Notes: a model not told the origin generated them from the sequence alone. A DNA stretch of 64,000 bases from Sporosarcina sp. 6E9 (GCF_017921835.1 NZ_JAGEMN010000001.1:2225874-2289873), one strand, 5' to 3'; counted from the stretch's first letter, positions 37,445 to 46,395 are shown. Made by a program: numbers and translations.

Positions 37445-39028
37445 ATGCACATGACAGTTGAACGTGTATCCTACTTGCACGAAGCCGAATTAAATAATTT
37501 TATGAATGAAATTAAACATTCATTCCGAGCTGATAAACCAGAAGAAGCATTAGAAATTCAAAAAGCGGTAACACTGGTTCGAAGTGGTTCTGTTGAATCC
37601 TATTCGTATGATTCTTCAATATTAACCGTTCACGCAGAAGTTACTGGAACCGATGATTTTGATGAAGTGACTTTATCGTTTAGCAACTTGGTCACTACAT
37701 GTACTTGCGACGAACCTGAGTGGTGTGCGCATCGGGTTGCAGTTATCTTCCATTTATATCTGCAATTTAATTCCTTAACTGAATGGATGCACGATTGGAG
37801 GAGGATGGAAACGGAACAAATGGCTTTTAAAATCACAGATCGCACTCCCGAAGCATGGAGTGACGTCTTATCACGTTTAATGAACCCGATTCGAATCATA
37901 AGTTTAAATGAAAATCCAGCGGTCTTTATCCATAAATTCGAGTTGATAGACCAGAAATCACGTTCTTTATCACCTTTTGAGTATGAATGGAAACCGTTAT
38001 TTGATGTTTATTATAGGTTGCATGCGCTTGAAGCTGCTTGGCCTTATATTTATTTCCATCTAGGAGGTAGCGGCTCCAATTTCACTTACGGGAAGTGGTA
38101 CGTCAAGAACTGGTTGACCGATCAACTTGGAAAACTAGCTGATGGCGTTAAATCCATTTCATCAAAACCAAGGCTTTTCGAAACAGACCCATTTCACGAT
38201 CAGTTGAAAGTGTTCGTTAGAGAATTTGCTTTAAACTACGAGGGACTTTTTGACGAACGTTTCCGTGTTTATCAACTGTTTTGGCAACAGTTATTTGCCG
38301 ATAAATTTACTAGAGAACATGAATTGGAGCTACTTGAGAATAGTGATTCTCCCGATGCGCCAACTTTAGTCGCCTTTTTCTATGTCATCCAAGGGCGGAA
38401 GGATAAATTAGAAGAGCTTTCGAAAGATATTACGATGGAGGACTTATCGAAATGGTTGCCGTTAGCGTATCTGGCAGAACGGGATGATAATATGGATTCT
38501 CTTGCTGTTATCATGTCGGCGTTGCTTCCGTTTATTGGCGATTATTTAGTGCATAAGGTATCACTTTCACAACGAGCCGCCTTTGTTCGAAAGATTGACG
38601 GGTTGTTAGAAGCAGCGGATTTCCCAGAGGATGAGCGTGAAAAAATGTTCACGTATTACGGCGAAATCGGCGTTGATGTTTATGCCGATTTCCTTGTCGA
38701 ACGTAGTCGCTTCCGAGAATGGGCTGCTTTGATGCACCGCTATCGTGTTGTTTATGAAGTTGCTGAAGCGGGCGGCTTGAAAATTGCGTTGGCCGAAGAT
38801 CCCGCGGCCGTCCTTCCGCTTCTTCACGTGTATGCAACGAATTTTGTGAAGGAACGCAACCGACAAAGTTATCGCCGTGCCGTGAATTTATTTAGAAAAA
38901 TGAAGAACGGCAGTAAAAAGAGCGGTAAACATGAATTTTGGAACCGCTATATTGATACAGTGCGCGAGAAAAACCGCCGCCTTCGTGCACTTATGGAAGA
39001 AATGGAGAAAGGGAATTTGTACTTATGA
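37445..39028 (+). CDS. ywqB: SWIM zinc-finger protein YwqB
   Basis: 527 residues, cytoplasmic. A SWIM zinc finger (CTCDEPEWCAH, about 84-96) lies near the N-terminus; the rest is predicted alpha-helical and of unknown fold. It overlaps the SNF2 helicase gene by four bases (ATGA), a conserved pairing in Bacilli (ywqB-ywqA), which suggests that the two act as one complex on DNA. Start set at the second possible codon (ATG) behind GAGGAG, not the TTG immediately before it. Molecular role unproven. Confidence 0.85.
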   Translation: MHMTVERVSYLHEAELNNFMNEIKHSFRADKPEEALEIQKAVTLVRSGSVESYSYDSSILTVHAEVTGTDDFDEVTLSFSNLVTTCTCDEPEWCAHRVAVIFHLYLQFNSLTEWMHDWRRMETEQMAFKITDRTPEAWSDVLSRLMNPIRIISLNENPAVFIHKFELIDQKSRSLSPFEYEWKPLFDVYYRLHALEAAWPYIYFHLGGSGSNFTYGKWYVKNWLTDQLGKLADGVKSISSKPRLFETDPFHDQLKVFVREFALNYEGLFDERFRVYQLFWQQLFADKFTREHELELLENSDSPDAPTLVAFFYVIQGRKDKLEELSKDITMEDLSKWLPLAYLAERDDNMDSLAVIMSALLPFIGDYLVHKVSLSQRAAFVRKIDGLLEAADFPEDEREKMFTYYGEIGVDVYADFLVERSRFREWAALMHRYRVVYEVAEAGGLKIALAEDPAAVLPLLHVYATNFVKERNRQSYRRAVNLFRKMKNGSKKSGKHEFWNRYIDTVREKNRRLRALMEEMEKGNLYL

Positions 39029-41766
39029 GTGAAACTTTTACATTGGAACACCTTCTCCGTATAGGAATAAAACCGATTGACGGAAACACATACGCCGTTT
39101 CTGCAGTAGATAGTAACGGTTATCACATCGATCCAGATGAGCTTGTTTCCTATTTGTTTTTTAACGATGAACGGACATTTTTTGGTTTACTGACCGAAAT
39201 CAATGATGATCAACTACATCTGAGAGCCGACCAATTGCTGTTGTCATTTCCAGAATCCCATCCGTATGTGAAATTTGAAGGACAAACGAAAGAAGATGAC
39301 CAGACACTTCAATCGATTCGAGAAGCTGCTGATGCTTGGCGCAATCCTAAAATCTGGAACTATGTCGAGACGAATGAAACGGGCATCCATTTTAATACGG
39401 ATGAGATTTCCCTAACGGATGCGGCCGTGCAAATTATTCAATCGGCTGTATATGGAAGACTCATCGATTCTTCGCTAAGTCCTGAACAATTGCCGACACT
39501 TCTTCCCCATTTGCGGAAATATGGTTGGCCGGGAGAGTCAGTATCGACGATTCCTGTGCGCGTAGCTTTCCGCCTAACGGAGCCCGAAGAAGATTCGGAC
39601 TCTGCTGAATGGATGCTTGAAACGGTCGTAGTCGGCGAACGTGAACGACACTGGACGCCGGCCGTTCGAAAAAGAAATCTTCCTGTTGCGGAAGCACTTC
39701 CTGACCGATGGGCAGAATACGCAGAAGAAATTGCTGAAAAACAGTCTGAAATGATTTCTTTTCTGCGTTCTGTTGACATTGAGTCCGATGGTAGCTTCTT
39801 GTCGGTACCTATCCATGATTCTGAGGTCCGATTGTTTATTCAAGAAGATTTGCCGTTATTACAGTCCTTTAATTACACAATCATTTTACCAGCTTGGTTA
39901 AAATCGATTACGGAATCTAAAATGAGGGTTCGTACAAGTGCAAGTGTCCAGTCTTATAACTCGGCTACAAATCTCGACGAAGTTCTTAATTTCGACTGGA
40001 ATTTCGCGCTTGGTGGCCAAGAGATTGGTCGCGATGCCTTCCAAAAGCTTGTTGAAGAAAATCGCGAGTATATTCGATCGGGTGATGAGTGGTTTCATAT
40101 TGACCCGCTTTGGCTGAAAAAGATTAAAGATATTATGGACCGTGCCGATTCTGGTGAGTGGACTGTAAAAGATCTTTTATTCCATGACATCCCCGAGGAA
40201 ATAGTTCCGATTGAAAGCGATGAAGACGAAGAAGATCCGCTATTTGAATTTTCAATGCAAAAATCATTGAAAGTCTATATGGAAATACTTGCGGATAAAA
40301 AAGGGTTGCCGTCTGCTGGTGTTTCTGAGCAGCTACATGCAGAGCTTCGTCCTTATCAAGTCGAAGGATATGATTGGCTCATTTTCATGCGCGATAATCA
40401 GTTCGGAGCTGTTCTTGCCGATGATATGGGGCTTGGGAAAACGGTGCAGCTTATCGCATATTTGTTGAATGTCCATGCGCGTCCCGACTCTGAAAAGCCT
40501 TCGCTCATCATTTGTCCCACAAGTGTGCTTGGTAACTGGCAAAAAGAAATTGAACGTTTTGCGCCGTCGCTTTCTGTCCATACGCATTACGGACCGTCCC
40601 GCGAGAAAGACGAAGCGTTTACCGAGCTGATTGCTGAGTTGCGTCCTGATGTTATTTTAACGACCTATGGCACAGCTTCCCAAGATGGCGAGATGCTTGC
40701 CGAGACTGAGTTTACGAGTATCACACTTGACGAAGCTCAAAATATCAAGAATATGCAAACGAGACAATCGCGTATGATTCGCAAGTTGCACGGGCAACAT
40801 CATATTGCGTTAACGGGTACGCCGATTGAAAACCGCTTGTCTGAGCTGTGGGCGATTTTTGATTTTGTTCATAAAGGGTATTTCGGAAATTTCCGGACGT
40901 TTACGGATAACTTTATCGTTCCGATTGAGCGAGATGATTCTGAGCGCGATAAACAAAAGCTTCGTGCGAAAATCCGACCTTTCTTATTGCGTCGAACAAA
41001 AAATGATCCGGATTTATTATTGAATCTACCGAAGAAGTTGGAGCAAAACGAATATGTTCCTTTAACGACTGAACAAGCCGCTTTATATGAAAGTTTCCTT
41101 GATGAGACCAAGTTTAAATTGCAGACATTGACTGGTTTTGAGAAAAAAGGACTTATTTTGACGATGCTTAGCCGGTTGAAACAATTATGTAATCACCCCG
41201 CGCTGTTTTTGAAAGAGCCACATGGTCCTGCTGCGCAATTAGTTGCACGTTCTGACAAATTGAGCGGTATCGTGTCAATGGCTGGTAATATCGCGGAAAA
41301 CGGAGAACAATGCATTATTTTCACACAGTATATCGGGATGGGAAAACTCATCCAGCATTGTTTGTCTGAACTCCATGGGATTGACGTTCCTTTCTTGACT
41401 GGAAGCATGCCGAAAGGACAACGTGATAATTTAGTCGATGCTTTTCAAAACGGTGAATTTCCCGTTTTCATATTATCACTTCGTGCAGGTGGAACTGGGT
41501 TGAATTTGACCGCTGCCAATCACGTTTTGCATGCGGATCGTTGGTGGAATCCCGCGGTGGAAAATCAAGCAACAGACCGCGCGTATCGAATTGGGCAAAC
41601 CAAGTTCGTGCATGTTCATAAGTTCGTGACGATTGGAACGATTGAGGAAAAGATTGATAAGATGCTTGCCGAAAAAGCGGCTTTATCTGCTGATTTAATT
41701 CAATCTAGCCAGTGGTTGACTGAGCTATCTGACCGAGAACTTGATGATTTACTATCATTTGGATAA
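39025..41766 (+). CDS. ywqA: SNF2-family DNA-dependent ATPase YwqA
   Basis: 913 residues. The C-terminal half holds a complete SNF2 motor: LRPYQVEGYDWL (Q-motif region, about 435), DDMGLGKT (Walker A, about 466-473), LDEAQ (Walker B, about 568), LTGTPIENR (motif III, about 597), LRAGGTGLNLTAANHVLHAD and DRAYRIGQT (motif VI, about 850). The N-terminal 430 residues are a bacterial SNF2 accessory region. Co-translated with ywqB. Bacterial relatives remodel nucleoprotein or RNA polymerase complexes; the specific target is unknown. Ends at a strong plus-strand terminator. Confidence 0.93.
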   Translation: MSETFTLEHLLRIGIKPIDGNTYAVSAVDSNGYHIDPDELVSYLFFNDERTFFGLLTEINDDQLHLRADQLLLSFPESHPYVKFEGQTKEDDQTLQSIREAADAWRNPKIWNYVETNETGIHFNTDEISLTDAAVQIIQSAVYGRLIDSSLSPEQLPTLLPHLRKYGWPGESVSTIPVRVAFRLTEPEEDSDSAEWMLETVVVGERERHWTPAVRKRNLPVAEALPDRWAEYAEEIAEKQSEMISFLRSVDIESDGSFLSVPIHDSEVRLFIQEDLPLLQSFNYTIILPAWLKSITESKMRVRTSASVQSYNSATNLDEVLNFDWNFALGGQEIGRDAFQKLVEENREYIRSGDEWFHIDPLWLKKIKDIMDRADSGEWTVKDLLFHDIPEEIVPIESDEDEEDPLFEFSMQKSLKVYMEILADKKGLPSAGVSEQLHAELRPYQVEGYDWLIFMRDNQFGAVLADDMGLGKTVQLIAYLLNVHARPDSEKPSLIICPTSVLGNWQKEIERFAPSLSVHTHYGPSREKDEAFTELIAELRPDVILTTYGTASQDGEMLAETEFTSITLDEAQNIKNMQTRQSRMIRKLHGQHHIALTGTPIENRLSELWAIFDFVHKGYFGNFRTFTDNFIVPIERDDSERDKQKLRAKIRPFLLRRTKNDPDLLLNLPKKLEQNEYVPLTTEQAALYESFLDETKFKLQTLTGFEKKGLILTMLSRLKQLCNHPALFLKEPHGPAAQLVARSDKLSGIVSMAGNIAENGEQCIIFTQYIGMGKLIQHCLSELHGIDVPFLTGSMPKGQRDNLVDAFQNGEFPVFILSLRAGGTGLNLTAANHVLHADRWWNPAVENQATDRAYRIGQTKFVHVHKFVTIGTIEEKIDKMLAEKAALSADLIQSSQWLTELSDRELDDLLSFG

Positions 41767-41780
41767 CCATATATTTTTGT

Positions 41781-41815
41781 CCCAGAGTTGAAATGTTTCT
41801 ACTCTGGGATTTTTA
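41781..41815 (+). terminator. Terminator of ywqB-ywqA
   Basis: CCCAGAGT pairs with ACTCTGGG around a 12-base loop and is followed by five T, 15 bp after the ywqA stop. It overlaps the last codons of the small convergent gene at 41813. Confidence 0.88.
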
Positions 41816-41971
41816 CGTTATCTTTTGTACAATCGGCACTTTCCTGATAATTTCTTTTCCTGTATTGTTGTCCTCAATCCTTTTTATTCGTTCGTTTAAA
41901 TACGCCACGACTCGAATTAATTCGCTAATTTGTAGCTCCATTCTCACAACTTCCTTTTCAATTTTGTTCAT
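41813..41971 (-). CDS. Small coiled-coil protein (52 aa)
   Basis: Convergent with ywqA. ATG start behind AAAAAGGAGATG, 52 codons, TAA stop. The peptide begins MNKIEKEVVRMELQISELI and continues as a charged amphipathic helix to about residue 36 (heptad spacing of Ile, Leu and Val), then a basic tail (KEIIRKVPIVQKIT). It looks like a short dimeric coiled coil. I do not recognise the family. Its ribosome-binding site lies directly after a long hairpin (41993-42050), so expression may be controlled at the RNA level. Confidence 0.6.
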   Translation of the reverse strand: MNKIEKEVVRMELQISELIRVVAYLNERIKRIEDNNTGKEIIRKVPIVQKIT

Positions 41972-41992
41972 CACAACATCTCCTTTTTAGTT

Positions 41993-42050
41993 CCGCGGAT
42001 ACGGCACCTGAAAGGCAGTCATCTCTCAGGCACCGACACGCGGTTTTTTA
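41993..42050. other. Long imperfect hairpin upstream of the small coiled-coil gene
   Basis: CCGCG (41994-41998) pairs with CGCGG (about 42040-42044), and inside it GGCACCTGA pairs with TCAGG(C)ACC. Read on the plus strand it ends in six T and looks like a terminator; read on the minus strand it lies just before the ribosome-binding site of the 52-residue gene. No plus-strand transcript is evident that would need a second terminator here. A further inverted repeat AAAGGCC/GGCCTTT lies at about 42095-42122. The remaining gap to ssb shows nothing else. Confidence 0.45.
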
Positions 42051-42207
42051 ATTAGCAATTAAGTTTTTCCCTATGATATTTTTCCGTATAACCGAAAGGC
42101 CGATCCCCCAAAAGGCCTTTTCAAACGTTTAAGTAGATTCCTTCACAGCTATTCATATAATTGTAGTTTTCAGCTCCGGTTTGTAATCCGGTCAATCCCC
42201 CCTTGTA

Positions 42208-42645
42208 TTACATGATTGGTAGTTCTTTGCTTTCTTGTACAGGTAGTTCAAAGTGATTTGTTTCTGATTCAGCAACTTCCTGTTGTTTCGACACAGTTGA
42301 GTTTGCGTATAAATCATTATTCAATCTGGATTTTGTTGATAGAAACCTAACTTCATCTCCAATCACTTCTGTGACAAAAACACGACTTTGATCTTCTCTT
42401 TCATACGTTCTCGACTGGATCCGACCACTTAGACCGATTAACGAACCTTTTCCACAATGCTTTGCTGTATTTTCCGCAAGTCGGCCGAATAAAGAACATA
42501 ATATGAAATCCGCTTCGATTTCTCCTTTCGTGTTTTTATAGTTGCGATTTATTGCGATGATAATACTTGTCTGGACCCGATCTTGAGATAATTTTCGCAA
42601 GATGGGATCTTTTGTTATGCGCCCTACAAGTGCGACTTGATTCAC
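42208..42645 (-). CDS. ssb: Single-stranded DNA-binding protein, SsbB-like
   Basis: 145 residues: an OB-fold SSB domain (MNQVALVGRITKDP at the start, IIIAINRNYKN, IGLSGRIQSRTYER, EVRFLSTK) over about 1-105, then a non-conserved acidic tail (ending QESKELPIM) without the classical DDDIPF tip. It is the second, shorter SSB of Bacilli (ywpH/ssbB), used in natural transformation in B. subtilis. GTG start behind AAAGGAGGG. One AAAA-N5-TTTT motif (42706-42718), the half-site pattern of ComK, overlaps the -35 region; a second half-site is not clear. Confidence 0.88.
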   Translation of the reverse strand: MNQVALVGRITKDPILRKLSQDRVQTSIIIAINRNYKNTKGEIEADFILCSLFGRLAENTAKHCGKGSLIGLSGRIQSRTYEREDQSRVFVTEVIGDEVRFLSTKSRLNNDLYANSTVSKQQEVAESETNHFELPVQESKELPIM

Positions 42646-42677
42646 CCAATGCCCTCCTTTCTTTTTGAATTAATTTG

Positions 42678-42707
42678 ATAATACGACACCGCGTCGATTT
42701 TTAGCAA
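42678..42707 (-). promoter_or_regulatory. Probable promoter of ssb
   Basis: On the minus strand TTGCTA (42702-42707), 18-bp spacer, TATTAT (42678-42683), about 33 bp before the start codon. Confidence 0.45.
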
Positions 42708-42886
42708 AAGCTGGTTTTTCACTTTTGATAAGGTTTTCACGGTGATTTTCATTTTTTTAAGATATGAAATGTGATTGTTTTTTCCACGAAACGACAGTGG
42801 TATGCATTTTTCCCCATGGTGTCGATTTTTGGATAAATTAACTTTGGCAGGTTTGTTGATTATTTATTCCAAGTCAAGAAATATGG

Positions 42887-42892
42887 TATAAT
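42887..42892 (+). promoter_or_regulatory. Extended -10 box for ywpF
   Basis: TGGTATAAT: a perfect TATAAT with the upstream TG of an extended -10, about 25 bp before the start codon. The -35 region is weak. Confidence 0.5.
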
Positions 42893-42917
42893 CAAAGGAA
42901 ATTTGAAGGTGGTGCGC

Positions 42918-43361
42918 ATGATGAAAACATTTAAGATGTTGTCAGTTGGAATCTTGCACGATGAACAAGTTATAGATTTCCCGCTTATTGATGGAATTAT
43001 TATAAATCAAGAGAATAGCCACCGGATGTGGATTCTTGAGATGTTTATCGAGGAAAAGCATAAGGCGTTTTTTGAATCCTTTCAAGGTACAGACGAGTTG
43101 CTCGAAGCAAAAGTCGTCATTTCTTACCCAGAAAATGAACCCGCCGGTTTTCGCGTAGCTGTGAGTGCGGTGAAACAAATCGGAAATAATATTTCAGTTT
43201 TGTTGAAAGGTAGATTAAAACGAGCGCGTACGCAATATGCCGAGCACTTGTTGGAGGAGTTGATCGGGGAAGGCTTAGAAGGCCAAACATTGCTTGAGCG
43301 TTTTGAATCGGATATGCGATCGCGGCCGCGGTTGAAGCGAGACCTTTCGGAAGATGAATGA
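42918..43361 (+). CDS. ywpF: YwpF-like family protein
   Basis: 147 residues, cytoplasmic. The beta-rich N-terminal half (MKTFKMLSVGILHDE, DFPLIDGIIINQENSHRMWI) and helical basic C-terminal tail fit the YwpF family, which lies next to ssbB and ywqA in Bacilli as here. Function unknown. Start chosen at the first of two ATG codons after AAGGTGGTG. It is transcribed away from ssb and ends at a terminator 15 bp past the stop. Confidence 0.82.
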   Translation: MMKTFKMLSVGILHDEQVIDFPLIDGIIINQENSHRMWILEMFIEEKHKAFFESFQGTDELLEAKVVISYPENEPAGFRVAVSAVKQIGNNISVLLKGRLKRARTQYAEHLLEELIGEGLEGQTLLERFESDMRSRPRLKRDLSEDE

Positions 43362-43375
43362 ATTTAATGTTGTGG

Positions 43376-43406
43376 TGCTGCCCTGTGAAAGGGTGGCATT
43401 TTTTTA
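43376..43406 (+). terminator. ywpF terminator
   Basis: TGCTGCCCT pairs (two G-U) with AGGGTGGCA and is followed by eight T. Confidence 0.85.
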
Positions 43407-43571
43407 TGTTTTTTGTGGAAAGGTTTTAGTCTTTTGCCGGCTGCTTTCGTTGTTTGGTGAGCTGTCAAGATTGTACAAGTCGGTATGTTTTGCGATTGTA
43501 GGTTGTTCCGGCTTCGACAATTAAAGCACTATAATGTTTTCTTGGACTTGTTGATGTATAAATAATACGGC

Positions 43572-43666
43572 TTTGGTCGTTTGCGGGTGCGCTTTGGTCT
43601 CATCGATGGCGGCATTAGTCGCATAAGGGTCCGCTTTGGTCGTTTAGAGGCGTACTTTGGTCGTTT
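43572..43666. repeat. 21-bp-period array, TTTGGTCGTTT family (array IV)
   Basis: Cores start at 43572, 43593, 43614, 43635 and 43656, all steps 21 bp. Spacers are GCGGGTGCGC, CGATGGCGGC, AAGGGTCCGC and AGAGGCGTAC. Cores 2 and 3 are degenerate (TTTGGTCTCAT, ATTAGTCGCAT). Confidence 0.85.
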
Positions 43667-43818
43667 GAGTTTTAGTCTTTTGCCGGCAGCAATGGTTGTT
43701 TGGGGAGCTGTCAAGATTGTACAAGTCGCTGAGTGTTGTGATTGTAGGTTGTTCCGGCTTCGACAATTAAAGCGCTCTTTTGAATTTCTTGGACTTGTTG
43801 ATGTATAAAAAATACGGC

Positions 43819-43913
43819 TTTGGTCGTTTTGGGGTGCGCTTTGGTCGTTTCGATGGCGGCATTAGTCGCATAAGGGTCCGCTTTAGTCGTTTGGAGGCGT
43901 ACTTTGGTCGTTT
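43819..43913. repeat. 21-bp-period array, TTTGGTCGTTT family (array V)
   Basis: Cores start at 43819, 43840, 43861, 43882 and 43903, all steps 21 bp. Spacers are nearly those of array IV (TGGGGTGCGC, CGATGGCGGC, AAGGGTCCGC, GGAGGCGTAC), so the two arrays arose by segment duplication, not by independent growth. Confidence 0.85.
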
Positions 43914-43927
43914 CCCATTTTTTCATA

Positions 43928-43962
43928 GAAAAACACCGCCTCGGATTTTCGAGGCGATGTTT
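43928..43962 (-). terminator. Lipoprotein gene terminator
   Basis: ATCGCCTCG pairs with CGAGGCGGT on the minus strand, loop AAAATC, followed by five U, just after the lipoprotein stop. Confidence 0.85.
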
Positions 43963-43973
43963 GCGGCTTGCGG

Positions 43974-44303
43974 TTAGCGGTTGTTTCCGTTTCTATCCAT
44001 TTCTTCATCGATAATTGTGTCGTTCGGTGCTCCGTTTCCATTATTGACGCCATTATCGCCGTTGTCGCCATTGATGAACCCGTTGTTTCCACCATTACCG
44101 TTTTGTTCGTCAATCCCATCTAGATCCATTCCGCCTTCATTATTATCGTTGGCATTAGGAGTCCAGTTTCTATCACGATCTTGCATATTGTCCTGCATCG
44201 GTGTTTCGTTATTATTAGGCACTGTATCGTTCCTGTCGTTCATATTACAGCCACCTAGTACGAGCGCCGATATCAGAAAAAATGGTATCGTTTTTTTCAA
44301 CAT
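43974..44303 (-). CDS. Small asparagine-rich lipoprotein
   Basis: 109 residues. The signal peptide MLKKTIPFFLISALVLGGC ends in a clear lipobox (LGGC, Cys19). The mature part is low-complexity, rich in Asn, Asp and Gly (repeats of GNGGNNG, NGDNGDNG), acidic, probably disordered. ATG start chosen because it directly opens the signal peptide and follows AAAGGAGGG; the frame continues upstream without a site. Lipid-anchored at the outer face of the membrane. No function can be assigned. Confidence 0.75.
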   Translation of the reverse strand: MLKKTIPFFLISALVLGGCNMNDRNDTVPNNNETPMQDNMQDRDRNWTPNANDNNEGGMDLDGIDEQNGNGGNNGFINGDNGDNGVNNGNGAPNDTIIDEEMDRNGNNR

Positions 44304-44429
44304 GAAAAGATTCCCTCCTTTCCACAAGCCGTTTACCACACGAATCTGTATGGTCTTTGTAGGTTGTACGAAAAAAAGGGAACTATCCATTATTTTTTAT
44401 ATTGATTTTTATTTGACGATTAAGACATA

Positions 44430-44867
44430 CTACTTTTCAACAACTGGGCCGAGTGCAAATAGGATTTCGGTTTCACAAGCAATTTCATCGCCGACTTTTG
44501 CGATTGCTTTCCCCTTGCCCATTTGACCGCGCAGTCGCGTAATTTCAACTTCGAGTGTCAATGTGTCGCCAGGACCTACTTGACGTTTAAAACGGCAATT
44601 GTCGATGCCCGCAAAAAATGCAAGACGGCCTTTATTTTCTTCTTTCTTCAATAGAGCAACAGCACCTACTTGCGCAAGCGCTTCAACAATGAGAACGCCT
44701 GGCATTACCGGGTAGCCTGGAAAATGCCCGTTGAAAAAGTCTTCATTAATTGTGACGTTTTTTATACCGACGGCACGTTTGCCTTCTTCAACTTCTAGAA
44801 TTTTATCGATCATCAAAAATGGATACCGATGTGGTAAAATCGCTTGAATTTGTTGTACTGTAAGCAT
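44430..44867 (-). CDS. fabZ: 3-hydroxyacyl-[ACP] dehydratase FabZ
   Basis: 145 residues, hot-dog fold. Dehydrates beta-hydroxyacyl-ACP in type II fatty acid elongation. Seen: [13 protein letters not shown], the catalytic block [20 protein letters not shown] with its His and Glu, and [10 protein letters not shown]. Length is normal. Start at MLTVQQ, behind GGAGGATC; the frame is open five codons further but without a site. It follows mbl and epuA, the usual Bacillales order (flhO and flhP, present there in B. subtilis, are absent). Confidence 0.95.
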   Translation of the reverse strand: MLTVQQIQAILPHRYPFLMIDKILEVEEGKRAVGIKNVTINEDFFNGHFPGYPVMPGVLIVEALAQVGAVALLKKEENKGRLAFFAGIDNCRFKRQVGPGDTLTLEVEITRLRGQMGKGKAIAKVGDEIACETEILFALGPVVEK

Positions 44868-44884
44868 GTGATCCTCCTGCAAAT

Positions 44885-45202
44885 TTATTCTTTTCCTTTA
44901 ATGATATCAACAATATGTGTCCATGTTTCTTTTTTGAGTACATCCTCAGGATTCCCGTCGCCAATATAGCTATAGCCGATTCGCAATCCGATTACGGCAA
45001 CAATAGCCATTAGTAAAATGATCAATATTAGACGTAGCCAAATCGGAATCATCCGTATTTGAACCCATAAAGTTTTTTTAGGTTCGGTGGCTTCACCACG
45101 TTTAGCCTTTCTTAGTTCTCTTCTTGAACTGGTTTCAACGCTTGGCTCGTCAGTTTTATTTGAATCTAATTTTAGTAAACGTCGAAAATTAAAATTACCC
45201 AT
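44885..45202 (-). CDS. EpuA-like small membrane protein (DNA-directed RNA polymerase subunit beta-associated family)
   Basis: 105 residues: a basic cytoplasmic N-terminus ([13 protein letters not shown]), then one membrane helix ([20 protein letters not shown], about 57-77), then the conserved extracytoplasmic [19 protein letters not shown] motif of the EpuA family. Databases name this family DNA-directed RNA polymerase subunit beta, but it is not a polymerase subunit; its role is unknown. ATG start with AGGGAG. It lies between mbl and fabZ, 17 bp before fabZ, so probably co-transcribed. Confidence 0.88.
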   Translation of the reverse strand: MGNFNFRRLLKLDSNKTDEPSVETSSRRELRKAKRGEATEPKKTLWVQIRMIPIWLRLILIILLMAIVAVIGLRIGYSYIGDGNPEDVLKKETWTHIVDIIKGKE

Positions 45203-45264
45203 TGTCAGTACTCCCTATACAAACGAATTGCATAATTGCCAACTCATTTTTTTATGTAGAATGA

Positions 45265-46257
45265 TTACTTCTTTGAACTTTTTTGAATGTTTTCTAATAA
45301 AATGCCTGTCCCTCTTGCAACACAATCGAGTGGATTATCTGAAACAAATACGGGTACTTTTAATTCTTCAGCTAATAGTTGGTCAATCCCGTGAATCAGT
45401 GCGCCGCCGCCGGTTAAGAATATGCCGCGGTCTATAATGTCGGCAGAAAGTTCGGGTGGCGTTCTCTCAAGGACATTGCGTGCCGCTTGGACGATAAGAT
45501 ACATAGATTCTTTCAAGGCAATTCTAATTTCTTCAGAATCGATTGTCGCTGTGCGTGGAAGTCCAGAAACCATATCGCGGCCGCGAATGTCTATCTTTTC
45601 ATTACGTGATCCTTGGAAAACCGTGCCCACGTTAAATTTAATGTCTTCCGCAGTGCGCAGTCCTATAAGCAATTTATATTGGTTTTTGACGTATTGGATT
45701 ATGTCGTTGTCTAATGTGTCTCCGGCGATGTTAATAGATTCGGATGTGACGATATCACCCATCGATAAAACAGCTACATCGGTTGTTCCGCCGCCGATAT
45801 CAATTACCATATTACCACTTGGCTGAAAAATATCCATTCCAGCACCGATTGCGGCAACTTTTGGTTCTTCTTCTAAAAATACTTTCTTGCCGCCGGACTT
45901 TTCGACTGCCTCGCGAATCGCTTTTTGTTCAACACTTGTAATATTCGTCGGGCAACAGACAAGTATTCTAGGTTTAGTAAAAAAGCCTTTAACGTTAAGC
46001 TTATCGATGAAATGACTGAGCATTGCTTCTGTCACATCGAAGTCTGCGATTACGCCGTCTTTTAAAGGACGAATAACCGTGATATTGCCTGGTGTTCTTC
46101 CGACCATTTGAAAGGCTTCTTCGCCGACAGCAAGCACTTTATTATTTCTTTTATCTAACGCGACAACTGACGGTTCGTTTAAAACAATCCCTTTTCCTTT
46201 CAAGTGAATTAGGACGTTAGCCGTACCAAGGTCAATCCCAATATCTTTTGCAAACAT
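45265..46257 (-). CDS. mbl: MreB-like cytoskeletal protein Mbl
   Basis: 330-residue actin homologue that guides lateral wall synthesis. Actin-fold motifs: MFAKDIGIDLGTANVLIH (phosphate 1), VIDIGGGTTDVAVLS (phosphate 2) and GIFLTGGGALIHGID (adenosine). The position directly after spoIIID identifies it as Mbl rather than MreB, and the N-terminus (MFAKDIG) agrees. Start ATG behind GAAGCGGG; an upstream frame extension is without a site. Confidence 0.95.
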   Translation of the reverse strand: MFAKDIGIDLGTANVLIHLKGKGIVLNEPSVVALDKRNNKVLAVGEEAFQMVGRTPGNITVIRPLKDGVIADFDVTEAMLSHFIDKLNVKGFFTKPRILVCCPTNITSVEQKAIREAVEKSGGKKVFLEEEPKVAAIGAGMDIFQPSGNMVIDIGGGTTDVAVLSMGDIVTSESINIAGDTLDNDIIQYVKNQYKLLIGLRTAEDIKFNVGTVFQGSRNEKIDIRGRDMVSGLPRTATIDSEEIRIALKESMYLIVQAARNVLERTPPELSADIIDRGIFLTGGGALIHGIDQLLAEELKVPVFVSDNPLDCVARGTGILLENIQKSSKK

Positions 46258-46395
46258 TATTCCCGCTTCCCCTTCCAACTGCGTGGCATTTTCTCTTCCA
46301 TTTTTACGCTCTTAATTCATGATTTTACCATAGTAAGTGGAAAATGAACATACTTAAGAACTAATTTCTTCTTATATTGAAATCTCGTTCTTAAT

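Larger units (their letters stand above)
43424..43914. repeat. Tandem 246-bp duplication carrying arrays IV and V
   Basis: Positions 43424-43669 recur at 43670-43914. Each copy holds, in order, one or two degenerate TTTAGTC/TTTCGTTGTTT units, a coding-like tail ending (on the minus strand) with VEAGTTYN and a TGA stop (43465 and 43711), the phrase TTGGACTTGTTGATGTATAA, and a five-unit 21-bp array. The two copies differ by scattered substitutions. It fills the gap between ywpF and the lipoprotein gene, with no gene in it that I can support. Confidence 0.8.

Noticed and set aside
41994..42044. Glycine-riboswitch-like words (CTCTCAGGCA)
   Set aside because: Only one motif fragment matches; the required second conserved block and a downstream glycine gene on that strand are missing.
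42706..42718. ComK box upstream of ssb
   Set aside because: Only one AAAA-N5-TTTT half-site, overlapping the -35 region; a true box needs two at set spacing.
43529..43977. Basic KRPK-rich or arginine-rich peptides on both strands
   Set aside because: The same artefact from arrays IV and V; array III breaks the frame with a 20-bp step, which argues against coding.
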